DNA of 14,674 nt. Source: Fluviibacter sp039805865 (GTDB lineage Bacteria > Pseudomonadota > Gammaproteobacteria > Burkholderiales > Rhodocyclaceae). Made by a program: the position numbers and the translations under genes. How positions within the stretch are numbered: the stretch's first letter is position 1; every line of letters starts with the position of its first letter. Under the pieces are notes generated by a model. The model was given only the letters and a program-made list of their open reading frames with translations, searched no databases and was not told the origin of the DNA. Where the stretch lies: contig JBDLTI010000042.1 in NCBI GenBank assembly GCA_039805865.1, positions 1-14,674 on the forward strand, written 5' to 3'. Positions 1 through 5,678 of this stretch are shown piece by piece.

Positions 1-45
1 ATTCCCCCCTGCTCAACCCTTCTTATCAACCCACTGGAGCCCCTG

Positions 46-189
46 ATGTACAAACAATCCATCTTCAGCTTCGCCCTGGTACTGCTCGTCGAAGCCATTT
101 CGGCCGTCGTTGAGTACCTGAAGCACCGTCTCATGCGTCAAATGAACCGCCAATCGTATGAATCGGAGTTTTCTGAGGCGTATTGCTAA
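46..189 (+). CDS. 47-aa putative membrane microprotein
   Basis: A short open frame starts at an ATG preceded by GGAG at 36-39 (6-nt spacing) and encodes 47 residues. Residues 5-24 form one hydrophobic helix (SIFSFALVLLVEAISAVVEY) followed by a basic stretch (KHRLMRQMNR) and an acidic tail, which predicts a single-pass inner-membrane peptide with a positive C-terminal flank. The ATG overlaps the TGA of another open frame that enters from the left edge (TGATG at 44-48; 14 codons visible), so it may be translationally coupled to an upstream gene. The same TGATG arrangement with a tiny hydrophobic product recurs at 3427-3431. I do not recognise a family; it could be a chance frame, but the ribosome binding site and composition argue that it is real. 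Confidence 0.45.
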   Translation: MYKQSIFSFALVLLVEAISAVVEYLKHRLMRQMNRQSYESEFSEAYC

Positions 190-329
190 TTTCAACCGGA
201 TTTTAAGCCATGTTTTGCACCGTTTCACCTGATTAAGCGGTGTTTTCACCCAATATTTGCCGTCTTATGCGTCTCTAGCAAGCAATTTGCCGGGGCGGGA
301 TGGCTTTTTCTTCTGAAAGGAGCCATCTT

Positions 330-1298
330 ATGGCCCATTGTGTCTCTAATATGGCCTATGTCGGTGCTGAACCCTGGCATGGATTAGGTCAACAACTCCC
401 CGCCAAGCAACCTATAGCCGTCTGGCTCAAGTCGGCAGGCATGGATTGGCAGATCGAATCGTCACCGGTTCGCTATACCAGCCATGTCAACGGGTCTCTG
501 GGCGCTATCCACGCTTTCCCTGAGCAACGGGTGCTGTATCGCTCGGATACAAAAGTACCGCTATCGGTGGTGTCACCCCGGTATCAGGTTGTTCAACCCC
601 GTGAAGTACTGGAGTTCTACCGTGATCTGACAGAGATCTCTGGTTACGAGCTGGAAACTGCCGGTGTCCTCAAAGGCGGCAAGAAGTTCTGGGCGTTAGC
701 GCGTACAGGGCAATCCACCAGCCTCAAGGGCAGCGATGTGGTCAACGGCTATCTGCTGCTTGCAACGTCTTGCGACGGCACCCTCGCCACGACCGCAACA
801 CCAACGACGGTTCGGGTGGTCTGTAACAACACCCTGAATCTGGCCGTGGCCGGTAACACGACAGCCATCAAGGTCGGTCATCGCAGCAAGTTCGATCCAG
901 AGTCAGTGAAGCAGCAACTCGGCATCGCCGTATCCCAATGGGATCGGTTCATGGTGCAGATGCGTGTGCTATCGGAACGAAAGGTGAAGTCGTATGAAGC
1001 CACCAACTACTTCCTGCGGGTCTTTTGTGACGGTCTGGATGTGCATTCGCCGGATTTCCGGCTGATGAACGAACGGGCCATGAAGAAAGCTCAGTCGCTC
1101 TATGACGGTCAAGGTCGTGGGGCTGAGTTGGATTCAGCCAAAGGCACGGCTTGGGGTCTGCTCAACGCGGTCACGGAGTTTGTTGACCACGAGAAGCGAG
1201 CCCGTAGTCAGGATCACCGGCTGGATTCCGCCTGGTTCGGTCAGGGAGCTCAGTTGAAGCAACGCGCTCTCGATACAGCACTGCTAATGGCGGCATAA
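330..1298 (+). CDS. DUF932 (phage/plasmid-like) protein
   Basis: 322 residues. The N-terminal AYVGAEPWHGLG (residues 9-20) and the central TTPTTVRVVCNNTLNLA are characteristic of the DUF932 / TIGR03299 'phage/plasmid-like protein' family, whose members are carried by plasmids, phages and integrative elements and usually sit beside recombination genes. Its biochemical role is not established; DNA recombination or repair is inferred from the neighbours. An in-frame ATG exists at 300, but AAAGGAG at 316-322 lies 7 nt before the ATG at 330, so I take 330 as the start. It is the first large gene of a rightward block, 96 bp ahead of the YqaJ exonuclease gene; the gap holds a tandem AACCCTAC repeat and a strong hairpin. 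Confidence 0.85.
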   Translation: MAHCVSNMAYVGAEPWHGLGQQLPAKQPIAVWLKSAGMDWQIESSPVRYTSHVNGSLGAIHAFPEQRVLYRSDTKVPLSVVSPRYQVVQPREVLEFYRDLTEISGYELETAGVLKGGKKFWALARTGQSTSLKGSDVVNGYLLLATSCDGTLATTATPTTVRVVCNNTLNLAVAGNTTAIKVGHRSKFDPESVKQQLGIAVSQWDRFMVQMRVLSERKVKSYEATNYFLRVFCDGLDVHSPDFRLMNERAMKKAQSLYDGQGRGAELDSAKGTAWGLLNAVTEFVDHEKRARSQDHRLDSAWFGQGAQLKQRALDTALLMAA

Positions 1299-1306
1299 CC
1301 CTCACC

Positions 1307-1322
1307 AACCCTACAACCCTAC
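1307..1322 (-). repeat. Tandem GTAGGGTT octamer pair
   Basis: Two exact adjacent copies of AACCCTAC (minus strand GTAGGGTT) lie just after the DUF932 stop codon, followed by GCA. The 11-mer AACCCTACGCA recurs at 8420-8430, where the octamers are also paired. This may be a binding site for a protein of the element. Confidence 0.6.
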
Positions 1323-1329
1323 GCATCAG

Positions 1330-1362
1330 CGCCCGGTTTGACGTATCAGCGTCAGCCGGGCG
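1330..1362 (+). other. Strong intergenic RNA hairpin between DUF932 and exonuclease genes
   Basis: CGCCCGG pairs with CCGGGCG, and inside it TGACG pairs with CGTCA around a 6-base loop, giving about 12 base pairs with one small internal loop. No U-tract follows (the next bases are TTGTGC), so it is not a canonical terminator. It could be a processing or stability element, or an attenuator within the operon. Confidence 0.5.
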
Positions 1363-1394
1363 TTGTGCATTGGGGCATCTGAAAGGAACGCATC

Positions 1395-2399
1395 ATGGCA
1401 ACAGCGATACACCAAACCGAAGCACCTCAGCCACGGCCCCGCCCGGCCTTGCGCCTGATCAAGACCAAAGACCTACCCCGTGATGACTGGCTGGATGTTC
1501 GCCGTCAGGGCATTGGTAGTTCCGATGCCGCAGCGGCTGTGGGGCTCAATCCCTACAAGTCGCAACTGGAATTGTGGATGGAGAAGACCGGACGGCAGGC
1601 AGCATTGCCGCAGGTGGACCCCAACGACGAAGAAAGCCCGATGTACTGGGGCAACATTCTGGAACCCATCGTAGCGGCGCATTACACCAAGCGGACAGGC
1701 AACCGGGTACGGCGCATCAATGCCGTACTTCAACACCCAACGCACCCGTGGATGCTGGCCAATATCGACCGGGAAGTGATCGGTTCTCCCGATGTGCAGA
1801 TTCTGGAATGCAAGACCGCTGGGATCAACGGGGCCAAGCTCTGGCGAGACGGTGTCCCGGAATACGTTCAGTTGCAAGTCCAGCACCAGTTGGCCGTGAC
1901 CGGTAAGACCTCCGCCGATGTAGCCGTATTGCTCGGCGGTCAATTGTTGGAGATCCACCGGATTGACCGGGACGAGGTGTTGATCGGGCGACTGATCACA
2001 CTGCAAGCCCAGTTCTGGCAATCCGTCGAAACGGACACCCCACCGCCAGCCGATGGTTCCGAGTCGGCGGATCTGGCCTTGCGCTGTCTGTATCCGAAAG
2101 ACTCAGGCGCTACGCTGGACTTCCGCAAGGATCGGCAGTTGTCGGCGATGTACACGGATCTGCTGCATGTCCGGGAGCAACTCGTTAAGTCACATGAAGT
2201 CGAAGCCCATCTGAAGCAAAGCATTCAACAGGCGATGGGGTCGGCCAGCTGTGCATTGTTTGAAACAGGATCGGTGACGTGGAAACAAAGCCGGGATAGC
2301 CAGGCAGTGGATGTGAAGGCCTTGAGCCAGGCGCATCCAGAACTGGTGCAACGCTACACCCTACCTAAGCCAGGCTCTCGACGTTTCCTGATGGGCTAG
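1395..2399 (+). CDS. YqaJ-family (lambda exonuclease-like) nuclease
   Basis: 334 residues. The fold signature of the YqaJ / lambda Exo branch of PD-(D/E)XK nucleases is visible: RRQGIGSSDAAAAVGLNPYKS (from residue 36), YWGNILEP with E90, NIDRE with D125, and E138-C-K140 as the D/E-X-K catalytic pair. A mostly alpha-helical C-terminal part follows. Lambda Exo degrades the 5' strand of double-stranded ends and hands the single strand to an annealing protein; the same role is inferred here. AAAGGA at 1382-1387 is 7 nt before the ATG. It lies between the DUF932 and cysteine-rich protein genes on the same strand. No Bet/RecT/Erf-type annealing protein is recognisable in the window, so the usual partner is either outside or replaced by one of the neighbours. 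Confidence 0.9.
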   Translation: MATAIHQTEAPQPRPRPALRLIKTKDLPRDDWLDVRRQGIGSSDAAAAVGLNPYKSQLELWMEKTGRQAALPQVDPNDEESPMYWGNILEPIVAAHYTKRTGNRVRRINAVLQHPTHPWMLANIDREVIGSPDVQILECKTAGINGAKLWRDGVPEYVQLQVQHQLAVTGKTSADVAVLLGGQLLEIHRIDRDEVLIGRLITLQAQFWQSVETDTPPPADGSESADLALRCLYPKDSGATLDFRKDRQLSAMYTDLLHVREQLVKSHEVEAHLKQSIQQAMGSASCALFETGSVTWKQSRDSQAVDVKALSQAHPELVQRYTLPKPGSRRFLMG

Positions 2400-2499
2400 T
2401 CCGTCATTCACCTCTGTTTCACCCTCCGTGCCTACCGGAGTTCATTGCCCTGCCCCGTAGGCCATTCGGGGGTGGGTCACATCTTGAAGGAGCAAAACC

Positions 2500-3429
2500 A
2501 TGTTGAAAGGACTCGCCATTACCCCGCCGGTCATTGGGCGGATATCGATTGGCAAGGTCGTCGAGAAGAACGGTAAGCGGTTGCCGGAGAAAGACGATCA
2601 GTTCACTATCACCAGCCAGATTCAGACCCGTGATGGCTGGCTACCGCACCCCTTTGACGAGGGACTCAGGAAGGCGCAGAACGGCAAGACGCGAACCATT
2701 CCGATTCGGTTGCTGTTCTCGGAGCCGGATCTGAACTTTAGAGCTGACTACACGTTGTTTGACCGGGATACCGGCCGACCACTGTGTGTGGGTAACGGGG
2801 AGACCTGTAAACGGGTCAGTAACCAAGGCGTAGAAACACACCCCTGCCCGACACCAGAAGCCTGTCCAATTGCCAAACAGGGGTGTAAGCCCTATGGTCG
2901 ATTGAATGTGGCGATTGGTGACGATGACCCGCTGGGGACGTTTGTGTTCCGGACAACGGGTTTTAACAGTATCCGCACGCTCAATGCCAGGCTGCATTAC
3001 TTCAAGGCAATCTCGGGTAATCGGCTGGCCTGCCTGCCGTTGGAGCTACGGCTACGCGGTAAATCCACCCGACAAAGCCATGGGACGCCGATCTACTATG
3101 CGGACATTACCCTACGCAATGACATGAAGCTGGAAGAAAGTCTGGAAGCTGCACGTCAGACTGAAGCCAGCCGGATTGCCGCAGGCTTTGACCAGCAGGC
3201 CCTCGATCAGGCTGCTCGGCTGGGCTTTGAGAACGGGGCGTTTGAGGACAGCTCAGAAGATGCCGGGGCAGTCGTCGAGGAGTTCTTCGGGCCAGAGGCA
3301 GAAGCGGAGCCAGAACAGACTGGCAAGGCTTCGACAGGATCACCCCCTGACGAGAAGCCGGGCAAAGCAACGCTCTCGGACAAGCTGGCTGCCAAGCAAG
3401 CGGCGGCAAGTCAGGGAGAAGCCGTGTGA
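2500..3429 (+). CDS. Cysteine-rich, probably zinc-binding recombination-block protein ('hydrolase or metal-binding protein'; possibly Gp3-like)
   Basis: 309 residues. Residues 1-90 look beta-rich; a cysteine cluster follows: C96, C103, C116, C122 and C129 in CVGNGETC...HPCPTPEACPIAKQGCKPYGRL, probably a structural zinc site. Residues 230-309 are an Ala/Glu/Gln-rich, probably disordered tail. Proteins like this are commonly labelled 'hydrolase or metal-binding protein' beside YqaJ and DUF932 genes in integrative elements. The layout also recalls the Gp3-like recombination directionality factor family of phage serine integrases; that link is from memory and unverified. GAAGGAG at 2486-2492 lies 7 nt before the ATG. 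Its TGA overlaps the ATG of the next microprotein (TGATG). It may act as the single-strand binding or annealing partner of the exonuclease, which is only an inference. Confidence 0.7.
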   Translation: MLKGLAITPPVIGRISIGKVVEKNGKRLPEKDDQFTITSQIQTRDGWLPHPFDEGLRKAQNGKTRTIPIRLLFSEPDLNFRADYTLFDRDTGRPLCVGNGETCKRVSNQGVETHPCPTPEACPIAKQGCKPYGRLNVAIGDDDPLGTFVFRTTGFNSIRTLNARLHYFKAISGNRLACLPLELRLRGKSTRQSHGTPIYYADITLRNDMKLEESLEAARQTEASRIAAGFDQQALDQAARLGFENGAFEDSSEDAGAVVEEFFGPEAEAEPEQTGKASTGSPPDEKPGKATLSDKLAAKQAAASQGEAV

Positions 3430-3533
3430 TGGCCCTCTACGCTCTGTTTGGCCTTGCCATTCCGGTGATCGTGATCTTGCTCTGCTTGGTCTGGATGCAA
3501 TTGATGCACCAACTTCTTCTCTTGGGCCACTGA
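3429..3533 (+). CDS. 34-aa hydrophobic microprotein, translationally coupled
   Basis: The ATG at 3429 overlaps the stop codon of the preceding gene (TGATG), so translation by re-initiation is likely. The 34-residue product MALYALFGLAIPVIVILLCL... is almost wholly hydrophobic, with a single transmembrane helix and a C-terminal MHQLLLLGH. The frame ends 8 bases before the terminator hairpin, as expected for the last gene of an operon. I do not recognise it. It could be a membrane peptide of the element or a coincidental frame; the tight fit between coupled start and terminator favours a real gene. Confidence 0.5.
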   Translation: MALYALFGLAIPVIVILLCLVWMQLMHQLLLLGH

Positions 3534-3540
3534 TGGCCCG

Positions 3541-3565
3541 ACTCTCGCGCAGGCGGGAGTTTTTT
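3541..3565 (+). terminator. Intrinsic terminator of the recombination block
   Basis: ACTCTCGC and GCGGGAGT form an 8-bp stem (one G-T wobble) with loop GCAG, followed directly by TTTTT. This is a textbook rho-independent terminator and separates the recombination block from the cargo cassette. Confidence 0.9.
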
Positions 3566-3599
3566 AGCTGTGAATTTTCCAAAAGTGCCTAAACGTAAC

Positions 3600-3628
3600 T
3601 TGTCCAATCACCACCAGTAACGCATAAT
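3600..3628 (+). promoter_or_regulatory. Sigma70-type promoter of the cargo cassette
   Basis: TTGTCC (3600-3605) and CATAAT (3623-3628) are separated by exactly 17 bp, directly after the terminator. Transcription would start near 3635, giving a leader of about 35 nt to the ATG at 3670 and excluding the in-frame TTG at 3628 as the start codon. Confidence 0.6.
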
Positions 3629-3669
3629 TGTTTTTGATACCTTTAACATCCCACAAAAATGGTTCTTGT

Positions 3670-4680
3670 ATGTCGTTCAAACCTTCTGCATTAATAGCTA
3701 ACTTCACATGTCGCTTTGGTGACAAAAAGGTCATGTTAGACATGTTCAACGAGATCGTGAAGCCAGCTTTCTTTGATAGCCCGCCGAGAAAATATGGAAG
3801 GAATTTGTTCTGTCTGTTTGATTTAAGTCTCACAAACTATCGAACAATTTCAGGTGTCAACGAGCCCCTGCTGGCCGGTAAATTTGTTAGGGACACATCT
3901 CTAACCCGAAGCCATGTCCTCCGCGATCAAGAAATAGTTCCAAACCGAGCAGAGATTGAATCAGCAACCTGCGCCCGATTCGTCATCGTTCTTTCATCGC
4001 ACACTTTGCTATACGTTCCAGAAACACCACATGCCCCCCCACTGGGGATGTTCAAATCAACTATTCAGTACCACCTTATTAGGAGCTGGAGAAATCACAT
4101 AAATCTTGTAACAAAGCATTTGAAGACACTCCCTGACAACAAGGCAAAAAAGACAGCGGCAATAAGAGAAGCATTAACCCAGGAAACTCCACGCCCAGAG
4201 CTTAAAATTGTCGAGCTCCCGAGTTCGATTTCGATCGCCGACTTCCTAGACAAATTTAAAACAGTAGATCGGGTCGAATTCAGAATTAACGATACGAATC
4301 ACTCAGCTTCACTTAAACCTGTACTTGACCAACTTCGCGCCGAGAAAGAAGCGACAAAAGCCGCATCAATCACCATTGTTGAATCAGCGCCTAAAGATAT
4401 CACTCAGCTAAAGAAGCAACTAACGTCCGCCACAAGCGATGGAAATGTTGAAGCCACTTTAAATGGAAAAGGTCACAGTGGAGAAAAAATCAGAGGATCT
4501 AATGAACATTTTCGTTTATCAATCCCTTTAGGTGAAAGCCTACCTACCCAGATGAAGCAGTTTGTCGAAAATGTTTTTTCTGTTTTCTCCACGTTGAAAA
4601 CGAAGAAAGAAATCGTCGTGCACAGCGCAAAGGGTGAGGCAGAGAAAAAGCTGCAAAAAATCTCAAGTTCTATTAATTGA
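3670..4680 (+). CDS. Unrecognised 336-aa cargo protein (first gene of a two-gene cassette)
   Basis: I do not recognise this protein. It has no signal peptide and no membrane helix. Residues 1-150 look globular and alternate strands and helices, with features such as RNLFCLFDLSLTNYR, LLAGKFVRDTSLTRSHVL and HTLLYVPETPHAPP; a basic, lysine-rich segment (about 149-167) links to a C-terminal half with a charged helix around 216-231 and a final part (278-336) ending in a Lys-rich tail. The general plan (N-terminal domain, LLYVPETP-like motif) is weakly reminiscent of DUF4747-type proteins, but I cannot confirm this. ATG 3670 has no strong Shine-Dalgarno sequence; it is chosen because of the promoter position and the MSFKPS... 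start. The gene is AT-rich (23/60 GC at 4441-4500 against 34/60 at 1921-1980). Its stop is 2 nt from the start of the membrane protein gene, so the two are almost certainly one unit. Confidence 0.75.
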   Translation: MSFKPSALIANFTCRFGDKKVMLDMFNEIVKPAFFDSPPRKYGRNLFCLFDLSLTNYRTISGVNEPLLAGKFVRDTSLTRSHVLRDQEIVPNRAEIESATCARFVIVLSSHTLLYVPETPHAPPLGMFKSTIQYHLIRSWRNHINLVTKHLKTLPDNKAKKTAAIREALTQETPRPELKIVELPSSISIADFLDKFKTVDRVEFRINDTNHSASLKPVLDQLRAEKEATKAASITIVESAPKDITQLKKQLTSATSDGNVEATLNGKGHSGEKIRGSNEHFRLSIPLGESLPTQMKQFVENVFSVFSTLKTKKEIVVHSAKGEAEKKLQKISSSIN

Positions 4681-4682
4681 TC

Positions 4683-5330
4683 ATGAACACTCCAAAAATT
4701 GCAGATGACCTATTGGCCGAAAGCAGCCTTTGGGGAGTTTACAAGCTATCTTGGAAACTCAATTTCCCATGGGGCTCAGCGAGCGCTGCTATAGGAGTTG
4801 CATTTTTGAGCTTTTGGTATCTTTCATCAACAGAGCCCTCTACTCACGCCCTAGTTGAAAACTTTCGGAAAATTATCGAAACAGGCCTGACATTTACAAC
4901 AACAATCTTGGGTTTTTTAATCGCTGGATTTACGGTCTTTGCCACAATCACAAACCCAAAATTGTTTGCAAGACTAGCGCGAATGACAGATGAAGAATCT
5001 GGCCTGTCTTGGCTCAAGAAAACCTTCGTCTTGTTTATTCATACCTTTGCTCACTACGCTTTTTTTGTGCTTGCCGCACTATTAGTAACAACAGTTGGCT
5101 CTGCATTCTTTTACATTTTTACAAAGCACATAGGTGGCCTGCTAGAAGCAATACCCTGTCTTGCACCAATAGCATCAACCAACATCAAAAACCTGCTCCT
5201 TGCCTTCTCAATTTCACTTTTTTCAGGCTGGCTCGTGTACCTAGCTTTGTTATTACAAGGCTTCATTTTTAACATTTACCACACTTGCATGTTCAGCATA
5301 TCCGTAACCGGGGAGAATCTATTAGACTGA
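4683..5330 (+). CDS. Four-helix membrane protein (second gene of the cargo cassette)
   Basis: 215 residues. Four hydrophobic segments are visible: about 32-48, 68-90 (TTTILGFLIAGFTVFATI), 114-147 (long, may contain one helix plus extension) and 171-206. A hydrophilic loop with NPKLFARLARMTDEESGLSW (91-110) lies between helices 2 and 3. No enzymatic motif is apparent. The ATG lies 2 nt after the TGA of the upstream gene and lacks an obvious Shine-Dalgarno sequence, so translational coupling is likely. A small membrane protein paired with a larger soluble protein, inserted as AT-rich cargo between the recombination and replication blocks of an element, is a common layout for abortive-infection or other defence pairs. 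That function is an inference from architecture and position only. Confidence 0.75.
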   Translation: MNTPKIADDLLAESSLWGVYKLSWKLNFPWGSASAAIGVAFLSFWYLSSTEPSTHALVENFRKIIETGLTFTTTILGFLIAGFTVFATITNPKLFARLARMTDEESGLSWLKKTFVLFIHTFAHYAFFVLAALLVTTVGSAFFYIFTKHIGGLLEAIPCLAPIASTNIKNLLLAFSISLFSGWLVYLALLLQGFIFNIYHTCMFSISVTGENLLD

Positions 5331-5331
5331 C

Positions 5332-5349
5332 ATCAAGCGTTTGATTTTT
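5332..5349 (+). terminator. Weak intrinsic terminator after the cargo cassette
   Basis: ATCAA and TTGAT form a 5-bp stem with loop GCGT, followed by TTTT, starting 2 nt after the membrane protein stop codon. The stem is short and AT-rich, so termination may be partial. Confidence 0.4.
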
Positions 5350-5414
5350 GAGAGCAGCCAAAACATTAGATAAAGATGTCGAGTTAGTGTCGCCCTTGTG
5401 ACACACTTTAACCA

Positions 5415-5678
5415 AGCCCGTCACTCTCAAACCCTTACGCCATAAGGCTTCATGTCGGGCATGTCGGGTGTGTCGGGTTTTTCAACAATCTTTTTATTTT
5501 TCCAGCAGAAGGTTCGGCCTACTCTCCGCCTCTCCTTCTTTTCCAATTTTGCTACTTTGTTAAAAAAACCCGACATACCCGACACTAGTGGACCCAAACC
5601 CTTGCCAGAAGCGGGTTTCAGGATGACAGGCTTTACCCTATACCCGACACAAACCCGACACAGCCCGTCACTCAAACC
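5415..5678. repeat. Iteron-like repeat region, candidate replication origin
   Basis: Three direct copies of TGTCGGG lie at 5453, 5462 and 5471 (9-bp period), followed by a T-rich stretch. Inverted copies (CCCGACA) lie at 5569 and 5578 (9-bp period) after TTAAAAAAA, and at 5643 and 5654, with a variant CCCGTCA at 5664. Degenerate copies occur at 5377 and 5388. The whole array is bracketed by a direct repeat, AGCCCGTCACTC, at 5415-5426 and 5662-5673; the right copy overlaps the stop codon of the primase gene. Opposed short iterons around an AT-rich core, directly beside a P4-type primase-helicase gene, fit an origin or cis-acting replication region. Phage P4 uses repeats at ori and crr bound by its alpha protein, but the repeat sequence here differs. 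This region also accounts for the gene-free interval 5331-5671. Confidence 0.65.

Noticed and set aside
218..246. Possible terminator (CACCG / CGGTG followed by TTTT) after the 47-aa microprotein
   Set aside because: The stem is only 5 bp with a 15-base loop; too weak to call.
13..249. Minus-strand open frame of 78 codons at the left edge
   Set aside because: No ribosome binding site, highly basic unstructured start, and it overlaps the better-supported plus-strand microprotein.
1..300. Second copy of the tRNA-Phe 3' end (att site) at the left side
   Set aside because: No match to the tRNA T arm or acceptor sequence found by eye; the boundary is presumably outside the window.
3628..3669. 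TTG start giving a 350-residue version of the cargo protein
   Set aside because: The TTG lies at the last base of the -10 element of the likely promoter, and the added residues look like leader sequence; ATG 3670 fits better.
3670..5330. Kiwa (KwaA/KwaB) assignment for the cargo pair
   Set aside because: A four-helix membrane protein with a larger soluble partner is similar in outline, but the gene order is reversed and I see no DUF4868-like sequence; architecture alone is not enough.
5440..5670. CRISPR array
   Set aside because: Repeats are only 7-9 bp, occur in both orientations and have no spacer-sized regular intervals; no cas genes nearby.
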